Counted from the stretch's first letter, positions 24,759-34,515 are shown. The stretch: DNA of 64,000 nucleotides from an uncultured Acetatifactor sp. (GCA_910585015.1 CAJUCT010000001.1:241544-305543); one strand, 5' to 3'. Numbers and translations are program-made. Notes: generated by a model from the letters alone, not told the origin.

Positions 24759-27700
24759 ATGAAAGTGCGTTTTTATCGTAAACTGGCATTGCTTATGGCA
24801 GGCTGCCTGGTGTTTGTCAGCATCCGGTTAACCGGAATTACCGTGCAGGCGTCCCAGATGGATGGGGATGCGGATACCTGTGTCGTTCCCGGGGCGCAGG
24901 AAACTGTTACGGGCAATGACAGTGTCAGTCACGAAGATGTGAACAGCATTGCAGTGAGTTTGCCAGACGCTCAGCACACCGTTGAGGGAGCAGAGACCTA
25001 TGCGGCAAAGGATTTAAAAGTCTACGGCCGTTGGAATAATACTCCCGTAGAACTCACTGACGGGAAACTGGTGTTATCTTTTTCCGAAGTATACGAGGAG
25101 TATTGTCTGGATTTACCCAAGGCATTGGACATGTCCAACTGTGAGAGCATCACAGTCAGGACAGCGGACCAGAACGGAGGATTAGCCTTTAAGGTGTATG
25201 ACGGCGCCAAAAATGAATTAAAGGCTTATTATGAAAATTCCGGTCAAAATGAATACACCTTTACCCCTGATTTTACCGGCACAGCGGTTTGCGTCGGTGT
25301 AATGTCAAACGGAGAGAGGAATACGTACCCGTTTACAGCCGAGATGGTCAGCATTGAATTTACAATGAACGGCGCCCCGGAGGAGATTCCGCTGGGAGAC
25401 AATTTGATTCAGAATCCAAACTTTGCCGATCCCGATAAGCTGGATGTGTGGGGTGCGGAAAAGGGAAGTGCTGATATCACTGCCCTGGTGGCTCAGAACG
25501 CGGTCGTCGATGAGATCAGAACTTACGGTAAGATTACAAACCGCGGTTCAAACTATAATTGTTTTGCGCAGGATATCACAGATGTGGTTACCAAAAATGC
25601 GGAATATGAATTTACCTTTTACGTGATGCTGGATGAAAATGACTACGGGGATGCCCCTGCCCAGCAGCGTACCGTGGAGATGGCGCCGTTTATCGTTTCG
25701 GACGGTACGTCTAACTATTCCTGCAATCTCACCGGGGACACAAAGATGGTTCTGGAACCCGGCGTGTGGACAAAATTTACCGGAACATTTGCTCCTTCCT
25801 GGACAGGTACGCTGGACAAGGTAGTGATGCGTATTCTGGAACAGGGGACAGAGTATGGCAGCGGTCCCGGTGTACAGGGTACATACTATGCCACCGGCGT
25901 GGAACTCCGTGAAATAGTCCAACCCAAAAAAGAGATTCAGCAGGATGTTCCCGATCTAAAAGAAGCGGTTGCCCAGGAGATGGGAGAGGATTTCCTGACG
26001 GGTGTTTCCATTGTGAATTCCGAACTGTCAGACGATTTGCTCATGCAGCTTGTCACCAAGCATTTTAATGCCGTGACCATAGGTAATGAACTGAAGCCGG
26101 ATGCAATGTTTGGGTATGCCGGCACTTGTCCGGGTACAGACACGGTATCCATAAACGGGCAGGATATTCAGGTTCCCAAACTGAATTACAGTCGCGCGGA
26201 AAAGACCCTGGATGTCCTCTATGACTGGAACCAGGAGCATCCCCAAGAGGCCATCATGGTTCGCGGGCATGTGCTGGTATGGCACTCTCAGACGCCGGAA
26301 TGGTTTTTCCATGTGGGCTATGACGCCGAACAGCCATATGTGGACAAGGACACAATGGATTTGAGGCTGGAGTGGTACATCAAGACCATGGCGGAGCACT
26401 TTACCGGTCCCGACAGCAAATATAAGGACATGTTCTATGGCTGGGACGTGGTCAACGAGGCGGTCAGCGACGGTACGGGCACTTATCGGACCGATAAGGA
26501 AAATTCCAGTTGGTGGGCAGTGTACCAGAGCAACGAGTATATTTTAAATGCGTTTACCTATGCCAACAAGTACATGCCTGCCAGCGTGGAACTGTACTAC
26601 AATGATTATAACGAGTGGTTCGTGAACAAGCGAGGCGGTATCGTACAGCTTTTGAAGGATGTCAAGGCCAAGGAAGGAGCCAGAATCGACGGAATGGGAA
26701 TGCAGGGGCATTACCAGACAGGCGGCTCTCCTACCATAGAGGAATTTGAGGCGGCGGCCAGGGCTTACTGCGAAGTGGTGGGTCAGGTACAGGTTACTGA
26801 GTTGGATATGGCCGCAAGCAGTTCTTACGACGGAACCCAAGGTACCTTGGCAGCGGAATATGAGAGACAGGCCAAGCGCTACCAGGATATTTATACGGCT
26901 ATCCGGCGCATGAAAGAGGAGGGGTACCGGGTCGGCAGTATTACCATATGGGGTGTGATCGACAAAAATTCCTGGCTCCAGACGTCCAGCTCGGTGGGCG
27001 GAGGAACGGATGGCAAGAGGAAGCAGTGCCCGCTTCTTTTTGACGACGATTATCAGGTAAAGCCTTCCTATTGGGCGTTCGTCAATGTGGAGCCTCTGAA
27101 ACCGGCCATCCGCAAGCTGGCTGTGGTTCGGAGTTACAAGGAGTCTTTTGAATCCGGTATTGAGCAGTCTTATACCCGCAACGGCACAGCGGTGAGTTTT
27201 ACGCCGGTATGGAACGACAATGGAATTTCCGTGCAGGTGAAGGTGACAGATCCTGTGAAGGACCCGGAGGATAAAGTGACCCTGTATCTTACAGACGAGA
27301 ACGGAAACATCTTGTCCGCAGAGTGTACGCGCGCCAATGCAGCGGGGACGGGGGACGGCTATATCGCCGTTGTGAATATTGAACTTGACAGTTCTCTGCT
27401 GAAGACGGCAGCAACGGTGGGATTGGATATTGTAGTAACCAACGGCAGTCAGAAGGCGGCATACAATGACACAACTCTTTCCCAGGAGACCAGCAGCGAA
27501 TATTTTGCGGCTGCGACTCTGAAACCTTATACCTATATTCCCAAGGGAACAGCGGCGGTAGACGGTGTAAGGGAGAAAAACTGGGATGAGGCCGTGACTG
27601 TGCCCCTGACCATCCGCCAGGGGGCCGAAGCCCATGCGCTGGTGAGCCTTATGTGGGATCAGGAGTATCTGTATGTGCTTGCGCAGGTCAGAGATACCGT

Positions 27701-28082
27701 TTTAGATCAGTCCGCAAGCCAGGCCCACGAGCAGGATTCTCTGGAAATATTTATTGACGAGAACAATCACAAATCCGACGCATACGAAGAGGATGACAAG
27801 CAGTACCGCATTAACTATATGGCGGAACAGAGTTATAACGGCAAAAAGTGTACGGCTGAAAACATTCAGTCCGCGGCAAAGACAACAGAGGACGGCTATA
27901 TTATCGAGGCGGCCATCAAGTGGACAGACATCAAGCCGGTTGGAAACATGGAAATCGGCATTGAACTTCAGATCAATGACGCGGCAGACGGGAAGCGGAT
28001 CGGCACTTTGAACTGGTACGACGAGACTGGTCAGGGATGGTCAGCTCCCGGCGTGTTTGGCACGGCGGTTCTGGAAGACTAG
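24759..28082 (+). CDS. Secreted GH10 endo-1,4-beta-xylanase with CBM22- and CBM9-type modules
   Basis: A 1107-residue secreted enzyme cleaving xylan backbones. A signal peptide (YRKLALLMAGCLVFVSIRLT) is followed by an N-terminal beta-rich, possibly sugar-binding domain (about 85-205) and a CBM22-like module at about 212-390 (NLIQNPNFADPDKLDVWGAE). The GH10 barrel is at about 394-780, with acid/base Glu at about 567 (WDVVNEAVSD) and nucleophile Glu at about 681 (QVTELDMA). A linker domain leads to a CBM9-like module at about 925-1107 (AVDGVREKNWDEAVTV, LEIFIDENNHK). I chose the ATG at 24759 because GAGGAGG lies 7 bp upstream and the signal peptide starts there. No dockerin or sortase motif is seen, so it is probably released or held by its binding modules. 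Confidence 0.96.
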   Translation: MKVRFYRKLALLMAGCLVFVSIRLTGITVQASQMDGDADTCVVPGAQETVTGNDSVSHEDVNSIAVSLPDAQHTVEGAETYAAKDLKVYGRWNNTPVELTDGKLVLSFSEVYEEYCLDLPKALDMSNCESITVRTADQNGGLAFKVYDGAKNELKAYYENSGQNEYTFTPDFTGTAVCVGVMSNGERNTYPFTAEMVSIEFTMNGAPEEIPLGDNLIQNPNFADPDKLDVWGAEKGSADITALVAQNAVVDEIRTYGKITNRGSNYNCFAQDITDVVTKNAEYEFTFYVMLDENDYGDAPAQQRTVEMAPFIVSDGTSNYSCNLTGDTKMVLEPGVWTKFTGTFAPSWTGTLDKVVMRILEQGTEYGSGPGVQGTYYATGVELREIVQPKKEIQQDVPDLKEAVAQEMGEDFLTGVSIVNSELSDDLLMQLVTKHFNAVTIGNELKPDAMFGYAGTCPGTDTVSINGQDIQVPKLNYSRAEKTLDVLYDWNQEHPQEAIMVRGHVLVWHSQTPEWFFHVGYDAEQPYVDKDTMDLRLEWYIKTMAEHFTGPDSKYKDMFYGWDVVNEAVSDGTGTYRTDKENSSWWAVYQSNEYILNAFTYANKYMPASVELYYNDYNEWFVNKRGGIVQLLKDVKAKEGARIDGMGMQGHYQTGGSPTIEEFEAAARAYCEVVGQVQVTELDMAASSSYDGTQGTLAAEYERQAKRYQDIYTAIRRMKEEGYRVGSITIWGVIDKNSWLQTSSSVGGGTDGKRKQCPLLFDDDYQVKPSYWAFVNVEPLKPAIRKLAVVRSYKESFESGIEQSYTRNGTAVSFTPVWNDNGISVQVKVTDPVKDPEDKVTLYLTDENGNILSAECTRANAAGTGDGYIAVVNIELDSSLLKTAATVGLDIVVTNGSQKAAYNDTTLSQETSSEYFAAATLKPYTYIPKGTAAVDGVREKNWDEAVTVPLTIRQGAEAHALVSLMWDQEYLYVLAQVRDTVLDQSASQAHEQDSLEIFIDENNHKSDAYEEDDKQYRINYMAEQSYNGKKCTAENIQSAAKTTEDGYIIEAAIKWTDIKPVGNMEIGIELQINDAADGKRIGTLNWYDETGQGWSAPGVFGTAVLED

Positions 28083-28121
28083 AGTATCAGGCAAAACAAC
28101 TATTGATATAACAAAACAGGA

Positions 28122-28161
28122 GTGGGGGCTGTGAAAAAGCTAATTTTTTCACAGCCCCCAC
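28122..28161. terminator. Strong palindromic terminator between convergent genes
   Basis: GTGGGGGCTGTGAAAAA pairs perfectly with TTTTTTCACAGCCCCCAC. The symmetrical A- and T-runs inside the stem would suit both the xylanase and the convergent AGCS gene. Confidence 0.75.
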
Positions 28162-28192
28162 AATTAAGCAGTATGTCCTGACGACGGATTGG

Positions 28193-29593
28193 CTATGGGC
28201 GGATTTTCTTTCGAAGGAGCACCAGAGCAATCACGTTGGGAAACACCATCACGGCATTGACCAGGTCAGTACATTCCCACACCAGCTGCATGGGGATCAC
28301 GGCCCCCACATAGATCATGACGATGTACACCAGCTTGTAGTGCGGGATCGCGGCCGGGCCCCACAGGTATTCCGCCGCCTTCTCGCCCATGTAGGACCAG
28401 CCGATGAGGGTGGTCAGCGCAAAAGCCGCCAGGGACAGAGACAGGAATACTTCGCCGTCCAGAGGCAGTCCCCAGGAGGAAAGGAGGGGCAGAGAGCGGA
28501 AAGCCGCAGCCGCCAGTCCGGTCTCGTTTACGCCGGCCAGGGATTCAGGGTGCAGCAGCATATTGGCCACGATGACCAATCCGGTCAGCAGGCACATGAC
28601 TACGGTATCCCAGAACACGGCCGTCATGGACACATAAGCCTGGTAGGACGGCGAAACTGCGTCGGAGGAGGCTGCGCCTATGGCGGAGGTGCCGATGCCG
28701 GCCTCGTTGGTGTACAGTCCTCTTGCAATGCCATAGCGCGCCGCCAGCAGCAGTCCTCCGCCTGCCACACCGCCCAGGGCCGCCCCGGGGGAAAAGGCAC
28801 TCTCCAGAATGTACAGACAGGTTGCCCCCAGGGCACCGCGGAAGCGCCACAGCAGGGCCAGGCATCCGGCTATGTAGAGCAGACCCAGCACAGGCACCAG
28901 CCGCATACAGACCCGGCTGATGCTCCGAATACCGCCGATGAGCACCAGCCCGGTGACGACGGCGGCTGCCATGCCCACCAGATGGGGGGACAGTCCCCAG
29001 GTCAGGGAGGTGGTCTGGGTCAGGGAGTTGGCCTGGGTGGTGCATCCCACACCGAAGGCCGCCGTCACGGTGCAGAGGGCATAAAAACCAGCCAGAGGCT
29101 TGCAGTGAAGTCCCTCGCGGATGACATACATGGGGCCGCCGATATGGTGCCCCTCCGGGTCACGCTGCCTGTAGAGGACGCCCAGATAGCATTCCGCATA
29201 GGCTGTGGCCATGCCCAGCACCCCTGTGAGCCAGCACCACAGCACGGCGCCGGGCCCGCCCAGGGCTATGGCCGTGGATACGCCTATGATATTGCCGGTG
29301 CCTAAAGTGGCCGCCAACGTGGTAGCCAGCGCGCCGAAGGGGGAAACCCGGTGGCGCGGGGGGCTTTTTTTTCCGGAACGAGCTGGGCCCCCGGAGGAGG
29401 CGTTGGGGGATATAGCAGCGGATTTGTCTTCCGGCGAATCCGCAGGTTCCGGGCGCAGGGACATACGGATGGCTCTGCCGATATGCCGCTGGGGTATGTG
29501 CAGATGGATTGTAAAGTACAGATGGACGCCCAGGAGCAGGAGCAGCAGGGGCCCGTTCCATAGAAACTGGTTGATGGCTGACAATAAACGCAC
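28193..29593 (-). CDS. Alanine/glycine:cation symporter family (AGCS) transporter
   Basis: A 466-residue polytopic membrane protein of the AGCS family, which imports alanine or glycine with sodium or protons. Family signatures include FGALATTLAATLGTGNIIGV, GGPGAVLWCWLTGVLGMATA, the segment YAECYLGVLYRQRDPEGHHI with GGPMYVI, and YTNEAGIGTSAIGAASSD. About ten membrane spans are visible. I prefer a GTG start at 29593 because GGAAGGA lies 6 bp before it and family members begin with a short lead before INQFLWNGPLL; an in-frame ATG at 29617 has no ribosome binding site. An unusual hydrophilic Ser/Pro-rich insertion of about 40 residues follows the first membrane span. It lies downstream of the GerA-like gene on the same strand. 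Confidence 0.93.
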   Translation of the reverse strand: MRLLSAINQFLWNGPLLLLLLGVHLYFTIHLHIPQRHIGRAIRMSLRPEPADSPEDKSAAISPNASSGGPARSGKKSPPRHRVSPFGALATTLAATLGTGNIIGVSTAIALGGPGAVLWCWLTGVLGMATAYAECYLGVLYRQRDPEGHHIGGPMYVIREGLHCKPLAGFYALCTVTAAFGVGCTTQANSLTQTTSLTWGLSPHLVGMAAAVVTGLVLIGGIRSISRVCMRLVPVLGLLYIAGCLALLWRFRGALGATCLYILESAFSPGAALGGVAGGGLLLAARYGIARGLYTNEAGIGTSAIGAASSDAVSPSYQAYVSMTAVFWDTVVMCLLTGLVIVANMLLHPESLAGVNETGLAAAAFRSLPLLSSWGLPLDGEVFLSLSLAAFALTTLIGWSYMGEKAAEYLWGPAAIPHYKLVYIVMIYVGAVIPMQLVWECTDLVNAVMVFPNVIALVLLRKKIRP

Positions 29594-29779
29594 AGAGAAT
29601 CCTTCCGGACGGCGCATAAGCCAGCGTACAATTAAGCGCTTGGAATCCCGCCCGTTATATTACACTTTCTACAGTATATGGACATAAATACTCTTGTATG
29701 CCCATTGTCCTGCCAGGGATTCCCTTTTGTGATAAGGGGGCAGCGTATGGGCAGTGCGGAACCATTTTTGGGTCTTAAA

Positions 29780-31246
29780 TCAGGCGGCATCCTGGGGCGG
29801 CTGCGGAGATTTGCCGCGCCTCCATACCCGGCTGGGCTGGGCCCGAAAGGTGGGATAGCGCAGCAGCAGGGTTTTCAGGGCCTGCCAGTTGAAGGGATAC
29901 AGGGGCCAGAGGTAGCTGTAGTCCCCGTAAGTGGGAGTGGTGACAACGGATAGTACTACCAGGGCCAGTCCTATAAGGAAGCCCCACAGCCCTCCCAGAC
30001 CGGTGATCAGGATCAGGAACAGCCGATAGAGCCGCAGCCCGTCGGCGAACTCGGTGCTGCTCAGGGACAGGGTGGCCAGCAGCGTCACTGCCGCATAGAA
30101 CAGCACTTCCACGGAAGCCCAGTTCAGTTCCACAGCGATATCTCCGATGATCAGTCCTCCCACGATGGACAGGGAACCGGAGAAGCGGCTGGTGCTGTGG
30201 GCGGCGGAGTACTTGAACAGATCCAGCATAAACTCCACTGCCAGCACATAGAAAAATACGGTGACAGGCCCGGCGTCCGCGCTGTCAAGTAAATGATACC
30301 GGGCGGATATGTCGGGATAATAGGATGTAAGCAGCAAGTACAGGGGCATCAGCACCAGGCTCACCAGGATGCAGGCAAAACGGGCCAGCCGGAAATAGCT
30401 GCCCACCAGGGGACTGCTGTAGTAGTCGTCGGGACTCTGGGTAAACTGAAAGATGGTGCTGGGCAGGATCAGCACCGTGGGGGAATTGTCCACGATGATC
30501 AGCACATGTCCCTCCATCAGGTAGCTGCAGGCCACATCCGGCCGTTCTGTCAGGTGCATACTGGGCAGGGGATTGTACCAGCGTTTTTTTACCAGCAGTT
30601 CCTCCAGGCTTTTGGCCCCCATGGTCAGACTGGAGACCTGCAGCCGGGCCAGGCTTTCCGCAGTCCTCTCCACCAGATCCGGATCCGCCAGATCGTCCAC
30701 ATAGGCCAGAGCCACGTCTGTACGGCTGTCCGCGCCCACACTGCACAGACGGAAAGTCAGCCGGGGAGAACGAATCCGGCGGCGGATCAGGTTGGCGTTG
30801 AACAGCATGGTCTCCACGAAGCCGTCCCTGGCTCCCCGCAGCACCGGCTCCGCGTCCGGCTCGGAGATACTCCGGGCGGGATAACTGCGCACGTCCAGGA
30901 TCAGAGCCTGGTCAAAGCCGTCCACCAGCACCACCACCGGACCGCTGAGCAGCTGGCGAAGCAGCTTGTCCCAGTCTGATTCCAGCTGCACCTGGGCATA
31001 GCCGATTCGGGCCCACATATATTGCTGCAGCTGCTCCACAACGTCATCCTGCATATATTGGGGGTTTTGCAGGTCGGAGAAAATACGCTGCAATACTTCG
31101 GTGCCGCACATGCCGTTGATGCCCAGCAGGCAGGCCCGGGTTTTGCCCAGCAGCAGTTTTCTTGTGATAATGTCAAAGCTGAGGCCGATGGGCAGCAGGG
31201 TCTTGGCGGCGGTCATATTTTCCTCCAGGGATGTGGTGAGCTTCAT
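29780..31246 (-). CDS. GerA/SpoVAF-type spore germination protein
   Basis: A 488-residue protein of the GerA family A-subunit type, in the inner membrane of spores. A long soluble N-terminal part (residues 1-285) includes ACLLGINGMCGTEVLQRIFS, SGPVVVLVDGFDQALILDVR and YLMEGHVLIIVDNSPTVLIL. Four to five membrane helices follow (about 295-460), including SLSIVGGLIIGDIAVELNWA. A-subunits act with B and C partners to sense germinants, while SpoVAF-like members occur alone. No B or C gene is adjacent here, so SpoVAF-like is the better guess. The ribosome binding site AAAAGGAGA precedes the ATG. It implies the organism is, or descends from, a spore former. Confidence 0.92.
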   Translation of the reverse strand: MKLTTSLEENMTAAKTLLPIGLSFDIITRKLLLGKTRACLLGINGMCGTEVLQRIFSDLQNPQYMQDDVVEQLQQYMWARIGYAQVQLESDWDKLLRQLLSGPVVVLVDGFDQALILDVRSYPARSISEPDAEPVLRGARDGFVETMLFNANLIRRRIRSPRLTFRLCSVGADSRTDVALAYVDDLADPDLVERTAESLARLQVSSLTMGAKSLEELLVKKRWYNPLPSMHLTERPDVACSYLMEGHVLIIVDNSPTVLILPSTIFQFTQSPDDYYSSPLVGSYFRLARFACILVSLVLMPLYLLLTSYYPDISARYHLLDSADAGPVTVFFYVLAVEFMLDLFKYSAAHSTSRFSGSLSIVGGLIIGDIAVELNWASVEVLFYAAVTLLATLSLSSTEFADGLRLYRLFLILITGLGGLWGFLIGLALVVLSVVTTPTYGDYSYLWPLYPFNWQALKTLLLRYPTFRAQPSRVWRRGKSPQPPQDAA

Positions 31247-31566
31247 GGCATGGTCTCCTTTTATTGTGTCTCATCAACTATCGTGATGCAATTCTCTCTT
31301 AGTATGGCGAGCAGGGAGAGAACTTATTCCCGTGTTTAGTTTATCAGGGGCAAGTGGTTGCAATCATATTTTGGTTGGGTTTTAAAAGCCTTCCGGACGA
31401 GAGAAAGGAGGGCGATTCAGTGTTTTCAAGTTTTTTGGAGATAACTTGTAACTAATATGCGCTCTTGTAATTTTGGAGAGATTGTGCGATGATAAGCATA
31501 TGGAAGTCGGAGGTGTGATGACGAATCGGGCGGCGATTCCTATTTTAGAGAAAGGGGCTGACATAC
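31247..31566. other. Divergent intergenic region between the gerA-like and TPR genes
   Basis: This 320-bp gap holds the sigma-G-like promoter listed separately and a palindrome CAAGTT-N10-AACTTG. I see no convincing sigma-A promoter for the rightward TPR gene and no RNA gene or credible ORF. Confidence 0.6.
31300..31329 (-). promoter_or_regulatory. Sigma-G-like (forespore) promoter of the gerA-type gene
   Basis: On the minus strand GAATA, 18 bp, then CATACTA fits the sigma-G/sigma-F consensus (GHATR-N17/18-CATNHTA) known from spore formers. It lies about 55 bp upstream of the start codon, where such a promoter is expected. Confidence 0.75.
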
Positions 31567-33996
31567 ATGGAGGAAATCTTACAGCAGATAGACAGGCTTT
31601 TGGAGGAAAATAAAGGAGCCCAGGCCCAGGCGCTGATGGAAGAGGGCCTGGAGCAGGCGCTGATGAGCGGAGATCGGGGCAGTGCGGTGACACTGCTGAA
31701 TGAGTTGATTGGTTTTTGCCGGGAGACCGGACAGGCGGAGAAGTCCTATTATTACGGGGAGGCGGTATTAAACCTTCTTCAGGAAATGGGGCTTTCCGGG
31801 ACGCTGCCCTTTGCTACCTCGGTGCTGAATATTGCCAGCGCTTACCGGGCCGGCGGGCGGCTGGAGGATGCCATGACCTGCTACCGGGCGGTGGAGCAGA
31901 TCTACAGCCAGGTTCTGGAGCCGGGGGATATGCTGGTGGCCAGTCTGTATAACAACAAGGCTCTGCTGTACCAGGAGATGGGAGAGTTTGAGGCCGCCGG
32001 GGCATATTTGGAGCGGGCGCTGGAGATTGCCTTGCAGCACCCGGAGCGCTATTATGAGCAGGCCAGCAGCTATGCCAACCTGGCTGCCACATACTTGCAG
32101 CTGGGCAGGGAAGAGCAGGCGGCGGACTGTTTCCGGCGGGCCATAGACATGTTTGAGACCCATGGCGTCAGGGACGCCCACTACTGCGCGGCGCTGGCGT
32201 CTTTGGCGGCCTATCTGTTTCAAAAGGGAGAGTTTGAAAGGGCGGAGGTATATTTTGGCAAGGCCATGCAGGGCATAGAGGAGAGCCTGGGCAGGACGGA
32301 GGCTTATTACCGGCTTAAGGAGAACGCGGAGGCGTGTCGTCGGGCCAGGGAGGAGCAGGAGGAACCCGATGCCGCAAAGCGAAATGGGGATGGTGGCACG
32401 GCTATGGCATGCCAGGGCAGACAGGCACAGTCGGGGCAGCAGGTCACGGGTATGGAACTGTGCCGGGCCTACTATGAGACCTATGGCCGGGCCATGATCC
32501 ATGAAAAATTTTCGGAATACGAGGACCGGATCGCCGTGGGCCTGGCAGGCGAGGGATCCGACTGCTTCGGTTATGACGACGAGGCTTCCCGGGATCATGA
32601 CTGGGGCCCCAGCTTTTTGATGTGGGTGTCGGATCAGGTCTACGAGGAGATCGGGGAGCGGCTGCAGGCGGCTTATGAGGAGCTGCCTCGGACTTTTCTG
32701 GGCTATACTTATCAGACTTCCCGTCAGGGCGCAGGCCGCAGGGGGGTGCAGACCATAAGGGGTTTTTATGGAAGGCTGCTGGGCATGGAGCATATGGAGG
32801 GAATATACAAGGCTATGGAAACGGAGAATCCGGGACTGATTCCTTTCCGGCAGATGGAGGAAAGCGCTCTGGCCGCGGCTGTGAACGGCAGTGTGTTTCG
32901 GGACGATGAGGGCATTTTTACCCAGATACGCATGCTGCTCACGGAGCATTATCCGGAGCGTCTGCGGTATCTGAGGATCGCGGAGGCGGCGGCCCGGTTC
33001 TGTCAATATGGGCAGTACAACAGCGGCCGTATGCTGCGGCGGGGGGACAGATTGAGCAGCCGCATTCTGCTGGGCAGGGCGGCGGAGGAAGCCCTGAAGC
33101 TGGTCTATTATATGGAAAGGAGTTTTCCGCCCCATGACAAGTGGCTGGCGGAGGGCGTCCGCAGACTGGGCGGCGACGGCAGATATGAGGATTTGCTGCG
33201 GCTGCTTTTGGCGGCGATGGAGAGCCCTGGGGAGAATGCCTGCCGGAGCATGGAGCAGGTGGGCGGACTGTTGGCCCACGGGCTGTACCGGGCAGGCTAT
33301 ATCAGCGATATTGAGAGCTTTCTGGAGGAGCATGTGGCGGAACTTCTATATAAGTCCGGTATTGCGGACAAGACTGTGGAGGAGTTGGCGGAGGCCATAG
33401 CCCGCAGGGAGTTTGAGGCGTTTGACGTGGTGAAGAACGAGGGGGGCAGGGCCAGCTGCCAGGATGACTGGTTCACTTTTTCCATCATGCGCAAGAGCCA
33501 GTATCTGACCTGGGACCACACGATGCTGTTGCAGTATCTCTACGATTTTGACCGGGAACTGGAACGGGGCCATAATCTAATCGAAGAAAAATACGGCAGG
33601 ATGATGGAGAGCACCGCCCCCGGACAATATGAGGAGATGAAAGCGCGTTTTCCGGAGATCACACCGGAGAAAAAGGAGATTATTGAGCGGATTGTGGCCA
33701 TGCAGGTGGCATGGATGGAGGAGTTTGCGGCGGACTATCCCTATCTGGCCGGCAATGCCCGCAGTATCCACACTTACGAGGACAAGGGGTGGGACACCTC
33801 CTATGAGACCTATCTGCGGGGGGAGATCAGCACCTATTCCGACAAGATGCTGGAGCTTTATGGCAGATATATAGCGGCCCACGCGGCGGCGGGACAGAAC
33901 CTTGCCCGTGAGATTATGACCCACTCGGTGCATATGTACGGCTATGAGAGCCTGGAGGATGCGGAGGAGGGACTGCGCAGGGAGGCGGATGTATAG
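31567..33996 (+). CDS. TPR protein with DUF4037 and DUF4125 domains
   Basis: An 809-residue cytoplasmic protein. Residues 1-255 are about six tetratricopeptide repeats (ALLYQEMGEFEAAGAYLERA, SYANLAATYLQLGREEQAAD). After a Gln-rich linker, residues 295-590 match DUF4037, a nucleotidyltransferase-like domain (VGLAGEGSDCFGYDDEASRD with a following HDWGPSF; the Gly-Ser-Asp and DxD-like pair are visible). Residues 600-805 match DUF4125 (DDWFTFSIMRKSQYLTWDHT, SIHTYEDKGWDTSYETYLRG). DUF4037 and DUF4125 are known to co-occur; the N-terminal TPR array on the same chain suggests docking to a partner protein. The function is unknown. The start has GAAAGGGG about 12 bp upstream. Confidence 0.88.
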   Translation: MEEILQQIDRLLEENKGAQAQALMEEGLEQALMSGDRGSAVTLLNELIGFCRETGQAEKSYYYGEAVLNLLQEMGLSGTLPFATSVLNIASAYRAGGRLEDAMTCYRAVEQIYSQVLEPGDMLVASLYNNKALLYQEMGEFEAAGAYLERALEIALQHPERYYEQASSYANLAATYLQLGREEQAADCFRRAIDMFETHGVRDAHYCAALASLAAYLFQKGEFERAEVYFGKAMQGIEESLGRTEAYYRLKENAEACRRAREEQEEPDAAKRNGDGGTAMACQGRQAQSGQQVTGMELCRAYYETYGRAMIHEKFSEYEDRIAVGLAGEGSDCFGYDDEASRDHDWGPSFLMWVSDQVYEEIGERLQAAYEELPRTFLGYTYQTSRQGAGRRGVQTIRGFYGRLLGMEHMEGIYKAMETENPGLIPFRQMEESALAAAVNGSVFRDDEGIFTQIRMLLTEHYPERLRYLRIAEAAARFCQYGQYNSGRMLRRGDRLSSRILLGRAAEEALKLVYYMERSFPPHDKWLAEGVRRLGGDGRYEDLLRLLLAAMESPGENACRSMEQVGGLLAHGLYRAGYISDIESFLEEHVAELLYKSGIADKTVEELAEAIARREFEAFDVVKNEGGRASCQDDWFTFSIMRKSQYLTWDHTMLLQYLYDFDRELERGHNLIEEKYGRMMESTAPGQYEEMKARFPEITPEKKEIIERIVAMQVAWMEEFAADYPYLAGNARSIHTYEDKGWDTSYETYLRGEISTYSDKMLELYGRYIAAHAAAGQNLAREIMTHSVHMYGYESLEDAEEGLRREADV

Positions 33997-34104
33997 GGTG
34001 AAGCTGCCTTAACGGATAGGCGCTTAAGCGCCAAGGCGGACGAAAGCTCATGACGGACAATGGGGGGATGTCCGGGAGTGGGCGGTTTTATATGGAGGAT
34101 TCAT

Positions 34105-34347
34105 ATGGAAGGGAGGGAGATAAGCCTGCCATCGGCCGTCATGGAACGGCTGGCGGGAAAAGAACTGGTAGAGATCACGGAGAACCACCGAAGCGGAGAT
34201 CTGGTGTACAGAGTTGGGGAGGATTATATTCTCAAGGTCTTTTGCTTGACGCGTTGGGAATTGCGTTTGACAGGGAAAAGTTTGGAAGTAAACTTCCAAA
34301 TACTGATTGGTGCAATATCGCAGGCAAAGCCAGCGATATGCATGTAG
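34105..34347 (+). pseudogene. Truncated N-terminus of an aminoglycoside phosphotransferase-like protein
   Basis: With a good ribosome binding site (TGGAGGATTC) the frame starts MEGREISLPSAVMERLAGKE and reaches DLVYRVGEDYILKVF. That is how APH(3')-type kinases begin: the beta strand and the lysine strand (YILKV) of the ATP site. About 50 residues in, the family match stops and the frame runs into the AAGTTTGG repeat (copy A), ending shortly after. The catalytic and C-terminal parts are absent. It looks like a gene remnant cut by the repeat array. Confidence 0.6.
34278..34327 (+). repeat. AAGTTTGG repeat family, copy A
   Basis: The unit starts AAGTTTGGAAGTAAACTTCC, which folds on itself, and continues with AAATACTGATTGGTGCAATA then TCGCAGGCAA. 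It shares this order of blocks with copies B, C and D. It interrupts the phosphotransferase remnant. Confidence 0.7.
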
Positions 34348-34351
34348 AGGT

Positions 34352-34403
34352 AAGTTTGGATATTATACATCCAATTACTGATTAACGCAATAACACGGGC
34401 AAG
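34352..34403 (+). repeat. AAGTTTGG repeat family, copy B
   Basis: It reads AAGTTTGGATATTATACATCC, trimmed to the stem blocks TTTGGAT and ATCCAA, then ATTACTGATTAACGCAATAA and CACGGGCAA. It begins 74 bp after copy A. Confidence 0.7.
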
Positions 34404-34405
34404 GT

Positions 34406-34460
34406 AAGTTTGAGCGCTGCACTGGAAAAGGTGTGTGATTAACGACAGCAGCAGGGAAAA
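34406..34460 (+). repeat. AAGTTTGG repeat family, degenerate copy D
   Basis: AAGTTTGAGCGCTGCACTGG is followed by TGTGATTAACGACAGCAGCA and GGGAA. The block order matches the family, but the sequence has diverged. It ends just upstream of the acetyltransferase ribosome binding site. Confidence 0.5.
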
Positions 34461-34515
34461 AAGTGGCAGGAGAGGAAATTGCCTGCCATCTTACAATAGG
34501 AGGGAACATATTAAA

